Assembly (NCBI GenBank): GCA_947387575.1
Contig: CANDOC010000010.1
Coordinates: 124,001-188,000 of the forward strand
From: Spongorhabdus nitratireducens
GTDB lineage: Bacteria > Pseudomonadota > Gammaproteobacteria > Pseudomonadales > Endozoicomonadaceae
Length of the DNA stretch: 64,000 nt
Direction of reading: 5' to 3'
A program made the translations under genes and the position numbers. The notes below the pieces were generated by a model. It saw only the letters and a list, made by a program, of their open reading frames with translations, was not told where the DNA came from and made no database searches. Below are positions 17,037-25,784 of the stretch, in pieces (position 1 is the stretch's first letter; each line of letters starts with the position of its first letter).

Positions 17037-19184
17037 TCACGCAATATAACGCCGGTACGGAGGCAATGAGTCCAGAATAAGCCGCCCGTAACGACGGGTA
17101 ACCACACGACGATCCAGTAATGTAATATAGCCGCTGTCGGTTTCGGAGCGCAGCAAACGACCACAGGCCTGCACCAAACGCATGGCTGCATCCGGCACAC
17201 TGATTTCCATAAAGGGATTACGCCCCTGCTCTTCAATCCACTCGGAGAGTGCAGCCTCGACCGGATCATCCGGTACAGAAAACGGCAGCCGGACAATAAC
17301 CACATGCTCGCAGTACTGCCCGGGCAGATCGACACCTTCAGCCAGACTGGCCAGACCAAACAGAATACTTTGCTGGCCATCATCAATATGTCGACGATGT
17401 CGTCTCAGTAGTTCCTGCTTGGAATAGTCATCCTGCAACAGGATTCTGTCCTGCCACTTTTCCGGTAGCAGGGCATAGACATCTTTCAACTGACGACGGG
17501 AGGAGAACAGCACCAGTGAACCGGGGGTATTATCCAGCAGCCGAGTTAGCTGTTCTGCAACTTCCTCACTGTGGCCATCACTGGTGGGTTCATGCTCCAT
17601 CGCCGGAATATTCAGTACAGCCGCCTGATCATGCTGGAACGGGCTTGGTACAACTTCACAGCGTGAGTCTTTGGGAATGCCGGCTCTCATCCGGTAGCGA
17701 TCAAACTTGCCCAGCGCAGTCAGGGTTGCGGACGTCACAATTGCACCATGGCAGTGGTTCCAGAGCACCTGCCTCAGGGTTTTCGCCGCCAGGATCGGGC
17801 TGCTGGCAACTTCCAGATCTTCGCTGCCACCAAAGGTCATATGTTTCAGCCAGCGGGCAACCGGCGGCTCGCCACTCTCTTCATTTTCAACAATGGAATA
17901 GGCCATCCAGAGTTCATGGCAATTATCCAGCCGGCGAGCGATGGCACCGACTGCTGGAAACAGGGCTTCAGCTTCCCAGCTGTCAATCCCGTCCAGCTCG
18001 CCATCCATTGCATCCTTGAAGTTATCACTGGCCTTGCTGGCCAGATCCAGCGCCTTGCTGAAACCGGCTTTCAGTACTTCAGCCTGAGCGCGGACTTCTT
18101 CCGGCACCTTCCCGCCAGGAAAGCGATATTGGACAACTGTCGAGCGTTCGGTTTCAGTCGCATCACCAAATTCAGCGACTGACAGCAACAGGCTTTTCAT
18201 CAATCCCAGCTGCTCTTTCAAATCGCCAAAAGCCGGTTCCAGTTGTTCCAGCCGCTCACCAATCACTCCGGGTAATGCATGCCGGGTCAACATTTGTTTT
18301 ACATGCCGGGAGGCAGTCTCCAGCCAGCTCATGGTAGCGTTAATACGGGTATGACTGGCGAAATGGCCGATAGCTTTGTCTGGCAGGTGGTGGCCTTCGT
18401 CGAAAACATAAATACTATCTTTGGGCGACGGTAAAATAGCACCACCGCCCAGAGACAGATCAGCCAGCACCAGATCATGATTGGTTACGACAATATCGGC
18501 TTTTGTCAGCCCTTCCCGCGCCTTAAAAAAGGCACATTGCGAGTAATGAGAACAGCGTCTGCCAGTACACTGGCTGTGGTCTGTGGTAACTGTTTGCCAA
18601 TCAAGATCGTCAATGGATTCCGGCCAGCTGTCCCGCTCACCATCCCATTTGGAAGTCGCCAGCTGTTCCAGCATTTTCTGAAACAGTTCCAGCGAGGGTG
18701 AATCTTCGGTATCAATTCTGAAGCCTTCTTCGGCAAACAGATCGGCCATAGCCTGGTTTGACTGCTGTGATTCCAGCAGCTGATCCAACTTGCTCAAGCA
18801 GATATAGCGGCCACGCCCTTTTGCCAGCAAGGCTCTGAAATCCATTCCGGTACTCTGACGAATATCCGGCAAATCCTTGTAAATCAGCTGTTCCTGCAGT
18901 GCGACAGTTGCCGTTGAAATAATCAGCTTCTTTTTCTGATGTTGTGCCACTGCCAGTGCCGGCAGCGCATAACCAACGGTTTTACCGGTACCGGTGCCCG
19001 CCTCGATGACGACAACAGCGGGGTCACCGGTTCGCACACCTTCATCGTCAGTTTTGATAGCCGCAAGATTCCGAGCCACCTCCGCAATCATGACTTTCTG
19101 ACCATTACGGGCCCGCAGTGATTTATTTTCCAGAAATGTCCGGTAAGCCTGCTGGATGGTTTTCTTCAGTTGATCAGTCAGCAT
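17037..19184 (-). CDS. dinG: ATP-dependent DNA helicase DinG
   Basis: DinG is a 5'-3' iron-sulfur helicase of the XPD group that unwinds R-loops, D-loops and G-quadruplexes. At 715 residues it is nearly the length of the E. coli protein. Walker A (AGTGTGKT) is at residues 62-69. The four Fe-S cysteines appear as one in GRGRYICLSK (about 127) and three in QCTGRRCSHYSQC (about 201-212). The DEGH box follows, and the C-terminal helicase half includes GSLVLFSSRRQL and QACGRLLRSETDSGY. No LexA box is evident to me in the short upstream gap. Confidence 0.95.
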   Translation of the reverse strand: MLTDQLKKTIQQAYRTFLENKSLRARNGQKVMIAEVARNLAAIKTDDEGVRTGDPAVVVIEAGTGTGKTVGYALPALAVAQHQKKKLIISTATVALQEQLIYKDLPDIRQSTGMDFRALLAKGRGRYICLSKLDQLLESQQSNQAMADLFAEEGFRIDTEDSPSLELFQKMLEQLATSKWDGERDSWPESIDDLDWQTVTTDHSQCTGRRCSHYSQCAFFKAREGLTKADIVVTNHDLVLADLSLGGGAILPSPKDSIYVFDEGHHLPDKAIGHFASHTRINATMSWLETASRHVKQMLTRHALPGVIGERLEQLEPAFGDLKEQLGLMKSLLLSVAEFGDATETERSTVVQYRFPGGKVPEEVRAQAEVLKAGFSKALDLASKASDNFKDAMDGELDGIDSWEAEALFPAVGAIARRLDNCHELWMAYSIVENEESGEPPVARWLKHMTFGGSEDLEVASSPILAAKTLRQVLWNHCHGAIVTSATLTALGKFDRYRMRAGIPKDSRCEVVPSPFQHDQAAVLNIPAMEHEPTSDGHSEEVAEQLTRLLDNTPGSLVLFSSRRQLKDVYALLPEKWQDRILLQDDYSKQELLRRHRRHIDDGQQSILFGLASLAEGVDLPGQYCEHVVIVRLPFSVPDDPVEAALSEWIEEQGRNPFMEISVPDAAMRLVQACGRLLRSETDSGYITLLDRRVVTRRYGRLILDSLPPYRRYIA

Positions 19185-19248
19185 TCACAATAAGCCATGA
19201 TAAAAAACAAATAAGCCTTCAGGTCAGAAGCCCTGCCAGAAAAAGGTT

Positions 19249-19530
19249 TCAGTTTGCACTCTGTCGAGCATTTCCAGTCTGCAGTTGCAATGTGGCCATA
19301 TGGAACACTCCAAAAATCAGCACCATAACAACGTTCTTGCCGAGCTCACCACTAGCCATCAGGGCACGGCGCCACAACACGGCCTCAATCCCGAGAATAA
19401 AAACAATCGCGAGACCAGCCACCGGAATAATGGTGTTAAAAGGCGACACAAATACACCAAACAGACTGATAACTACCATCAACCAGAACCCGACTGTGAC
19501 CAGCTTGCCCAGACCGAGCATTTTATTCAT
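19249..19530 (-). CDS. DUF1145-family small membrane protein
   Basis: A 93-residue protein with three hydrophobic segments (about 10-28, 33-49 and 64-82). The pattern is that of the DUF1145 (YhhL-like) family, whose function is unknown; it includes SPFNTIIPVAGLAIVFILG and a Leu/Glu/Trp/Arg-rich loop. It begins at the ATG at 19530 and lies 64 bp upstream of dinG on the same strand. The adjacent gap 19531-19720 holds no gene that I can see. Confidence 0.75.
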   Translation of the reverse strand: MNKMLGLGKLVTVGFWLMVVISLFGVFVSPFNTIIPVAGLAIVFILGIEAVLWRRALMASGELGKNVVMVLIFGVFHMATLQLQTGNARQSAN

Positions 19531-19720
19531 TCACGTATTCCTGCTTCATATTTATCGATTATTTTTCTTGTGCCTGTAACAGGCAGACAGCAGCATGCAT
19601 CACACCTGCAGCTGTGAAAAATCAGTCATCAAGAAAGGCCAGTTTAACAGACAGGAAACCGAAGGCCATGCGTGCCAGCCTCCGGTCTTTGAGGACAAAC
19701 AACCAAATGAGAGAAGCGAT

Positions 19721-20479
19721 TTACAGCAGATTCACTGCCTGTTCCAGAATACGGGTGACCCGGATCATCCCGGTATTCACTACCTCCATCATACTTTCCA
19801 GGGTGATGGACTCATCGTCTCCCAATCCTGCAGCAGGGTTCACAACCAGACTAACACCGGCATAATCAATGTCCAGCTCCCGGGCCAGTGCTGCTTCCGG
19901 CATGGCTGTCATACCGACGATATCACAACCATCACGTCCCATCCGGTGAATCTCTGCTGCCGTTTCCAGTCGTGGCCCCTGGGTGCAACCGTAAACCCCG
20001 CCATTGCTGACATCAATCCCGGCTTTTTCTGCGCCCTGAATCAATGCTGCACGAGCTGCACCTTCGAACGGCGCCGAGAAATCAATATGCTGGTTACCGG
20101 CCAGCGGCTGCTCGGGATGATATTGGGCAAAGGTATGTTCCCGCCCCCAGGTGTAATCAATCACCTGATCAGGAACACAGATATGCCCACCTGCCAGCAT
20201 GGAGAGACTGATACCACCCACAGCATTCACAGCCATGATATGTTTTACCCCAAGCAGATGCAGGGCATAAATATTGGCGCGATAGTTAATCTGATGGGGT
20301 GCCAGCTTATGTGGCTGGCCATGCCGGGCCAGAAACAGCACCTCCTGTCCGGCTACAACACCAAGTTGCAGCTGGCCAGATGGCTGACCAAAGGGTGTTT
20401 CCTGAGTTATTGTGTCTTTCAGCTCCAGTGATTCAAGCTGATTGAGACCGGTACCACCAACAATTGCAATTCGAGCCAT
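19721..20479 (-). CDS. mtnP: S-methyl-5'-thioadenosine / thioinosine phosphorylase
   Basis: A purine nucleoside phosphorylase of the MTAP family. It splits methylthio-nucleosides made as by-products of polyamine and quorum-signal synthesis. The 252-residue protein begins MARIAIVGGTGL, has the phosphate-binding RHGQPHKLAPHQINYRAN stretch, the base-binding TQGPRLETAAEI near 162 and the GMTAMPEAALARE segment. In Pseudomonas the equivalent enzyme prefers methylthioinosine, so the exact substrate is open. I chose the ATG at 20479 because AGGA lies eight bases before it; an ATG nine bases further up has poorer spacing. It is divergent from the pseudouridine synthase gene. Confidence 0.88.
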   Translation of the reverse strand: MARIAIVGGTGLNQLESLELKDTITQETPFGQPSGQLQLGVVAGQEVLFLARHGQPHKLAPHQINYRANIYALHLLGVKHIMAVNAVGGISLSMLAGGHICVPDQVIDYTWGREHTFAQYHPEQPLAGNQHIDFSAPFEGAARAALIQGAEKAGIDVSNGGVYGCTQGPRLETAAEIHRMGRDGCDIVGMTAMPEAALARELDIDYAGVSLVVNPAAGLGDDESITLESMMEVVNTGMIRVTRILEQAVNLL

Positions 20480-20610
20480 TTCCGACATCCTGCCCGATCA
20501 TTTTGACCGTAAAAACAGCCATTATAGTGCGAGATATTTTTGTCGCACAAAATATCAAACACATCCTGATGTTCTTGCCATTCCAGCAGCACCGACGTAG
20601 GGTGCGGGCC

Positions 20611-21435
20611 ATGAATATGCCGAATGCTACTGACACCCACCACGACAGTTCAGACAGTGATATGTGTGGTGCTACCGAAGCTGCACCAGAAACGCTGCCG
20701 GTACTGTTTCAGGATGATTACCTGATTGCTATTAACAAGCCTTCCGGCCTATTGGTACACCGCTCCATGATTGATCGCAATGAAACCCGCTTTGCCCTGC
20801 AGCTGGTCAGGGACCAGATAGGGCAACGGGTTTATCCGGTACATCGTCTGGATAAACCAACTTCCGGTGTATTATTGTTTGCACTGTCCAGCGATATTGC
20901 CAGAACAGTTTCAGAACAATTCTCCAACGGTAGTGTATCCAAAACCTATCTGGCTATCGTTCGGGGTTATGCGCCGGAAAAAGGCACGATTGACCACGCA
21001 CTTAAAGAAAAGCTCGACAAAATGACGGACCGTAAAGCCCGTCAAGATAAACCAGCTCAACCTGCTGTTACCGATTACCGGACACTGGCCAGAGTTGAAC
21101 TGCCACTGCAGATTGATCGCTATCCCTGCAGCCGTTACTCCCTGGTAGAAGCCTGCCCCCGTACCGGCAGAAAGCACCAGATAAGACGACATATGAAACA
21201 CATTGCCCACCCGATTATTGGCGATGCCAAACACGGCAAGGGTAATCATAACCGCTATTTTGCTGAACACTTTGATGCTGACAGATTGCTGTTGGCTTGC
21301 ACCAAAATGTCGCTGCAGCATCCTGTTACTGGTTCGCCACTGACACTGAATGCACCACTGGATGATGTATTTCTGTCGCTGCTTGACCGCTTTGGCTGGA
21401 ATCAGAGCTTGTCTTTTGAAGAAAACCATCTCTGA
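20611..21435 (+). CDS. truC: RluA-family pseudouridine synthase, TruC-like
   Basis: This enzyme converts a uridine to pseudouridine in RNA. The closest family pattern is TruC (tRNA-Glu/Asp position 65). The short form without an S4 domain is seen, with INKPSGLLVHRSM near residue 45, the catalytic Asp in VHRLDKPTSGVLLFA, KTYLAIVRGY, and the RTGRKHQIRRHMKHI motif near the C-terminal third. The ATG at 20611 is chosen. The frame stays open about 150 bp upstream, but that would run into the promoter and start of the divergent phosphorylase gene. A YchJ-like gene follows 21 bp later. Confidence 0.87.
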   Translation: MNMPNATDTHHDSSDSDMCGATEAAPETLPVLFQDDYLIAINKPSGLLVHRSMIDRNETRFALQLVRDQIGQRVYPVHRLDKPTSGVLLFALSSDIARTVSEQFSNGSVSKTYLAIVRGYAPEKGTIDHALKEKLDKMTDRKARQDKPAQPAVTDYRTLARVELPLQIDRYPCSRYSLVEACPRTGRKHQIRRHMKHIAHPIIGDAKHGKGNHNRYFAEHFDADRLLLACTKMSLQHPVTGSPLTLNAPLDDVFLSLLDRFGWNQSLSFEENHL

Positions 21436-21456
21436 TTGAAATACAGGTATTTTTAA

Positions 21457-21954
21457 ATGAGCCCAACCGAAACAAATTGTTATTGTGGCAGCAATAACAA
21501 TTATGAAAACTGCTGCCTTCCCTTCCATAATCAAAGTGCCAAACCGGAAACTGCAGAGCAGCTTATGCGCTCGCGTTACAGTGCCTGCTGTCTGAAGAAA
21601 GTAGACTACCTTCTCGCAACAACCTGGCCGCCGCACCAAAACCAGCTGGATGCTTCCGAACTTTCCTCCTGGCTGGATCGCACTCACTGGCATCAGCTGA
21701 CAATAGTGCAAACAACCCAGGGGCAAAGTAATAACAGCCGTGGCACTGTTCAATTTAAGGCCAGCTTTTCCGAGCCTCCTTCAAAAGTTCAGCAGGAACA
21801 TGACGAGCACTCGGATTTTATAAAAGAGAAAGAGCAGTGGTACTTTATTCATCCCGGCCTGACACCTCTGCCACCCGCTGTATCAGTAACTGTTGGGCGT
21901 AATGACCCTTGTCCCTGTGGCAGCGGCAAAAAATTCAAGAAGTGCTGTATGTAA
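21457..21954 (+). CDS. YchJ-like protein with SEC-C zinc motifs at both ends
   Basis: A 165-residue protein of the UPF0225/YchJ type. The N-terminus carries [13 protein letters not shown] and the C-terminus carries [13 protein letters not shown]; each is a Cys-rich zinc-binding SEC-C-like motif. The middle has the family signature [12 protein letters not shown] and a compact NTF2-like domain with W and H residues ([21 protein letters not shown]). The function of YchJ proteins is not established. It is probably cotranscribed with the truC-like gene, 21 bp upstream. The 213-bp gap after it holds only a weak hairpin (about 21963-21984) and the presumed promoter of the next gene. Confidence 0.87.
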   Translation: MSPTETNCYCGSNNNYENCCLPFHNQSAKPETAEQLMRSRYSACCLKKVDYLLATTWPPHQNQLDASELSSWLDRTHWHQLTIVQTTQGQSNNSRGTVQFKASFSEPPSKVQQEHDEHSDFIKEKEQWYFIHPGLTPLPPAVSVTVGRNDPCPCGSGKKFKKCCM

Positions 21955-22091
21955 TACTTTATCGGGCCCGGTTGCCGGGTCCCGTGCAGTCGATGAAACT
22001 AACTTGTATCCCGCCCAAGAGCCTGATGGCCACCCAATAGTCCACACTTTGTAAGCTGTTATTCACAGAATTGAAAAAACAGTCTAAAACC

Positions 22092-22119
22092 TTGGTCTAA
22101 TACTCCTTTTCATTATATA
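22092..22119 (+). promoter_or_regulatory. Possible sigma-70 promoter for the small basic protein gene
   Basis: TTGGTC (22092-22097) and TATATA (22114-22119) are 16 bp apart and lie about 50 bp before the start codon. The -35 match is partial, so this is tentative. Confidence 0.3.
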
Positions 22120-22167
22120 GCGATACACTCCCAGCCAATCATCAATCCAAGCGTCAGGGAGGTCGCC

Positions 22168-22464
22168 ATGATTTCAGGAGCAGGTTCTGGTCCTTTATAT
22201 CCGGTATTTGACCCCGGCGTATATGCCGGACCGGATCGACAGGATGTCGCCAACTTTGAGGAAGAAAAAGGGGCTTTTCTGGCCCAGCTCATAACCCAGA
22301 ATGTTCAGGCTATTCCGTACAAGGAAAAGATACTACGTTCGAAACGACGCCTGAAGCGAAAGCGCAAACGGGTGAGCAAAAAAGCAGAAGCCGCAAAGCT
22401 GCACTTTCTGCGACACAACATGCCTCAGGGTGAGGCAGATCATGAAGAACGGGTATTTGCCTGA
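22168..22464 (+). CDS. Small, highly basic protein of unknown function
   Basis: A 98-residue protein with a strong ribosome site (GGGAGG, about 5 bases before ATG). The N-terminal third is rich in Gly, Pro and aromatic residues. The centre (residues about 50-75) is a dense Arg/Lys tract (RSKRRLKRKRKRVSKK), and the C-terminus is acidic. The basic tract could bind nucleic acid. I do not recognise any family. It lies about 85 bp upstream of rhlB on the same strand, separated by a perfect hairpin, so it may have its own short message. No signal peptide or membrane segment is visible. Confidence 0.6.
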   Translation: MISGAGSGPLYPVFDPGVYAGPDRQDVANFEEEKGAFLAQLITQNVQAIPYKEKILRSKRRLKRKRKRVSKKAEAAKLHFLRHNMPQGEADHEERVFA

Positions 22465-22465
22465 G

Positions 22466-22491
22466 CCAGAGACAGTTAAAACTGTCTCTGG
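22466..22491 (+). terminator. Perfect hairpin between the basic-protein gene and rhlB
   Basis: A 12-bp perfect inverted repeat (22466-22477 and 22480-22491) starts right at the stop codon of the small gene. No U-run follows, so it may be a terminator or a processing/stability element. Confidence 0.5.
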
Positions 22492-22547
22492 ACGGCAGCA
22501 ACCGGTATCATTAGAAGGATTTAACTTTAACAGATTTCAGGTTCCAA

Positions 22548-23888
22548 ATGCCTGCAGAGACTCCTTCTGACGCGGACTCCGGATCCGCTCGCAAACAGAA
22601 AAGCCGCTCTTCCGGATATCTACATCGTCGGCGGCGTGAAAAAAAATCCCGGGGCCAGGCCCAGGCTCAGGCCTGGGATATTTCCCAGTTCGAAGTACCG
22701 GTAGAAGAAGGCAAAACCCGCTTTCATGACTTTCAGCTGCCGGGCTCGCTGATGCGAGCCATTCATGAGTTGGGGTATCAGTACTGTACGCCGATTCAGG
22801 CTGAAGTACTGGGTCATACCCTGAAAAGCCATGATGCCATTGGCAAGGCTCAGACCGGCACCGGTAAAACCGCAGCGTTTTTGATCTCGGCGATCAAGCA
22901 GCTGCTGGAAATCCCGCCGCCGGATGAGCGTTATCTTGGTGAACCCCGCCTTGTAGTGCTGGCCCCTACCCGGGAGCTGGCACTGCAGATCAGCAAGGAT
23001 GCCGAAGCCCTGACTCGCCATACCGACCTTCACGTCGTCAGTGTTGTCGGAGGCATGGAATACGACAAACAGCTTGCCCAGATCAGTCGCGACTATGTTG
23101 ACATCATTGTTGGCACACCGGGCCGTTTGCTGGACTTCTGTGAACGTCGAGACCTCTATCTCGATCTGACCGAAACGCTGGTTATCGATGAAGCTGACCG
23201 CATGCTGGATATGGGCTTTATCCCGCAGGTTCGCCGTATTGTGCGCATGACCCCACGTCCGGGTGACCGTCAGACGCTGCTGTTCTCAGCGACCTTTACC
23301 GACGAAGTATTGCGTCTTGGTGAGCAGTGGACCTGGCAACCGGTTAAAGTCGAAATCGAGCCGGAGAGCGTGGCAACTGATACTGTTGACCAGAAGTTCT
23401 ATATGGTTTCCGGTGAAGACAAGTACAAATTGTTATGCAACCTGGTTGAGGGTAAGGCGCAGGAAGACGGAAAACCGCTGGAGCGGGTTATCGTCTTTGC
23501 CAATCGTCGTGATCAGACCCGCCGCCTAACCGAAAGGCTGCAACGCAAGGGTATTGTCTGTGACATGCTGTCTGGAGAAGTGCCTCAGAAGAAGCGGGTT
23601 CGTACCCTGGAGAACTTCCGGGAAGGCAAGATTCAGGTGCTGGTTGCCACCGATGTTGCGGGTCGGGGCATCCATATTGATGGCATCAGTCATGTGATCA
23701 ACTTCAATCTGCCGGAAGATCCGGAAGATTATGTTCATCGTATTGGTCGTACCGGGCGGGCTGGTACGACAGGAACATCAGTCAGCTTTGCCTGTGAAGA
23801 TGATTCCTTCCTGATTCCTGAGCTGGAACAGCTGCTGGGTGACAAGGTTAACCTTGAATATCCGCCTGAAGAGCTGTTAGCTCAATAA
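22548..23888 (+). CDS. rhlB: DEAD-box ATP-dependent RNA helicase, RhlB type
   Basis: This helicase unwinds structured RNA and, in relatives, feeds RNA to the degradosome. The 446-residue protein has a basic, disordered N-terminal extension (1-55). A complete DEAD-box core follows: Q motif (F...CTPIQ near 75-80), Walker [27 protein letters not shown] ([13 protein letters not shown]), SAT (LLFSATF), then ARGIH-type motif V ([13 protein letters not shown]) and [10 protein letters not shown]. The order and the C-terminal end without a long tail match the Pseudomonas RhlB group. It is preceded by the small basic protein gene and followed by a weak hairpin. Confidence 0.92.
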   Translation: MPAETPSDADSGSARKQKSRSSGYLHRRRREKKSRGQAQAQAWDISQFEVPVEEGKTRFHDFQLPGSLMRAIHELGYQYCTPIQAEVLGHTLKSHDAIGKAQTGTGKTAAFLISAIKQLLEIPPPDERYLGEPRLVVLAPTRELALQISKDAEALTRHTDLHVVSVVGGMEYDKQLAQISRDYVDIIVGTPGRLLDFCERRDLYLDLTETLVIDEADRMLDMGFIPQVRRIVRMTPRPGDRQTLLFSATFTDEVLRLGEQWTWQPVKVEIEPESVATDTVDQKFYMVSGEDKYKLLCNLVEGKAQEDGKPLERVIVFANRRDQTRRLTERLQRKGIVCDMLSGEVPQKKRVRTLENFREGKIQVLVATDVAGRGIHIDGISHVINFNLPEDPEDYVHRIGRTGRAGTTGTSVSFACEDDSFLIPELEQLLGDKVNLEYPPEELLAQ

Positions 23889-23898
23889 AATGTCCTGT

Positions 23899-23931
23899 CT
23901 TCAGCAGGGCCTTTTGACAGGCCTTGCTGAT
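23899..23931 (+). terminator. Weak terminator-like hairpin after rhlB
   Basis: CAGCAGGGCC and GGCCTTGCTG pair with one mismatch around an 8-nt loop, just past the rhlB stop. The downstream U-run is weak. Confidence 0.45.
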
Positions 23932-24298
23932 TTCATATTGCTCCTCTTCCCTTCTCTCTGGCCTTACTGGCAGTCCTCCCAAGAAAATAATTCACACTTT
24001 GCCTTTTCCCTTTCAAAACAGAACCTTAGATCCAAAAACCATCCCAAAGAGCAAATTTTTCCATCAGCCATCGCTTGCCGCTGCCGATTATCTCGATTAA
24101 TAATCAGATATAAGTGGTGCATAAAAATATCTGAACAAGATGGCTTGGCCCCGATGACCGTGAAGCTGTCTGTTATCAGAGTCAAACCTGAAGGTCATGG
24201 CCTGACGACCCATGAGCATATGCGGTTTTTCTGCAGGAGCGTTTCAGTGAGAAATGCTTTGAAGAACCGGGGTTTAAGCTAAAAAGGAGCTGCCGCCT
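23932..24298. other. Intergenic region between rhlB and the PhoH gene
   Basis: About 370 bp. A frame is open across most of it, but its predicted protein has no clear composition or ribosome site. A shorter possible peptide starts at the ATG at 24154 (42 residues) and I cannot support it. The AT-rich part near 24085-24120 could hold the promoter of the downstream gene, which has a strong AAGGAG ribosome site just before 24299. Confidence 0.4.
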
Positions 24299-25708
24299 AT
24301 GGATGACAACGCAGTCAGACTCGAATCAAACACTGCTTCCCCATCCACCGCTTACGTTCTCGATAGTAATGTCCTTATACACGACCCCAACGCGCTTCTG
24401 AACTTTGAAGAGCACAAAGTCATCATCCCCATCACAGTGCTGGAAGAACTGGATAAACTCAAAAACGGAAAACAGACGATTGCTGCAGACTGCCGCCAGG
24501 CAATCCGCCAGATAGATCATGTACTGGGCAGCGCCGAACCTTCCGAGATTGAGCACGGTGTCCCGATTCGCCGGGGCGACAAAAGCCCACCATTGGGTAC
24601 TGTTTCCATTCTGATGCACCATGCACCGGAAAACGTCACTACGCTGCCTTCCCGCAGCAACGACAACCAGATCATCAACGATATCAATCACTACCAGTCG
24701 CTGCACCCGGATCAAACCGTGGTACTGGTCACCAAAGATATCAATATGCGCCTCAAGGCCAGAGGCTGCGGTATTTCCAGTGAGGATTATCAGAACGATC
24801 AGCTGGTTTCTGATGTCAAACTGTTAAACAAGGGTTATCTGGAAGTACCGGGTAACTTCTGGTCCCAGGTAGAAAAGGTGGAAACCCACCAGTTGGACCG
24901 AGGACAGACACTTCATACCCTCCCTCGCGAAGGCCTGCTGGAGGAGCTGCTTCCCAACCAATTTATTATTGATGAACAGGGATTCTGCGGCAGGGTCATC
25001 GAGCAGGATAAGGACACCATTACCTTGCTGGATCTGCCCCGTGAGCACTTGATGAATCAGGAAGCCTGGGGTTTGAAGCCACTGGATATTCATCAAGCCG
25101 TTGCACTACAACTGTTAATGGATCCGGATATTCATCTGGTAACCCTGACTGGCTCTGCAGGTTCGGGTAAAACCATTCTGGCTCTGGCTGCTGCGATTGA
25201 GATGACCGTAGCCAGCAAGCAGTACCGACGCATTATCGCGACCCGCTCAACTCAAGGGCTGGATGAAGATATCGGTTATCTGCCAGGTACAGAAGCCGAA
25301 AAAATGGAGCCCTGGCTGGGTGCTATTACCGATAACCTGGAAGCACTCCACAGCGAGGACGAATCAACCAACGGTAGTGTGGACTATATTCTGGGGCAGG
25401 TTCCGCTGCACTTTAAGTCCCTTAACTATATTCGGGGCCGCAGCTTCCAGCAGAGTCTGATTATTATCGATGAGGTTCAGAACCTGACACCGCACCAGAT
25501 AAAGACCATCATCACCCGTGCCGGCCACGGTAGTAAGGTGATCTGCCTGGGTAACCTGGCACAGATCGATACGCCTTATCTAAGTGCTGCGAGTTCTGGT
25601 CTGACTTATTTGACCGAGCGTTTCAAGAAGTTTGATCAGGGTGGCATTGTGCAGTTGAAGGGTGTTCCTAGATCACCTCTTGCTGCTTATGCAGAGGAAA
25701 ACCTGTAA
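24299..25708 (+). CDS. PIN-domain PhoH-like ATPase (YlaK/PhoH2 type)
   Basis: A 469-residue fusion of an N-terminal PIN ribonuclease domain (residues about 18-160; VLDSNVLIHD with a catalytic-type Asp, EELD, and VTKDINMRLKA) and a C-terminal PhoH ATPase/helicase-like domain. Walker A is GSAGSGKT at 285-292 and Walker B is SLIIIDEVQNL. PhoH2-type proteins are reported to unwind and cut RNA. A strong AAGGAG site precedes the ATG. It is a single gene with its own terminator, convergent with the sugar dehydratase gene. Confidence 0.93.
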   Translation: MDDNAVRLESNTASPSTAYVLDSNVLIHDPNALLNFEEHKVIIPITVLEELDKLKNGKQTIAADCRQAIRQIDHVLGSAEPSEIEHGVPIRRGDKSPPLGTVSILMHHAPENVTTLPSRSNDNQIINDINHYQSLHPDQTVVLVTKDINMRLKARGCGISSEDYQNDQLVSDVKLLNKGYLEVPGNFWSQVEKVETHQLDRGQTLHTLPREGLLEELLPNQFIIDEQGFCGRVIEQDKDTITLLDLPREHLMNQEAWGLKPLDIHQAVALQLLMDPDIHLVTLTGSAGSGKTILALAAAIEMTVASKQYRRIIATRSTQGLDEDIGYLPGTEAEKMEPWLGAITDNLEALHSEDESTNGSVDYILGQVPLHFKSLNYIRGRSFQQSLIIIDEVQNLTPHQIKTIITRAGHGSKVICLGNLAQIDTPYLSAASSGLTYLTERFKKFDQGGIVQLKGVPRSPLAAYAEENL

Positions 25709-25737
25709 TAAAACTAAAGAATCATTTATTACAATAT

Positions 25738-25765
25738 AAAACGTCTGGCTAAAACCAGACGTTTT
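25738..25765. terminator. Bidirectional terminator between the PhoH and sugar dehydratase genes
   Basis: An 11-bp perfect inverted repeat (25738-25748 and 25755-25765) with a 6-nt loop, A-rich on the left and followed by a run of T residues on the right. It suits both convergent genes. Confidence 0.9.
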
Positions 25766-25784
25766 TTTTATTTCTGAAGATTTA

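Noticed and set aside
23890-24282. 130-codon frame between rhlB and the PhoH gene
   Set aside because: It begins 1 bp after the rhlB stop, has no ribosome site of its own and no conserved-looking segment. The last 42 codons could be a small peptide but I cannot support it.
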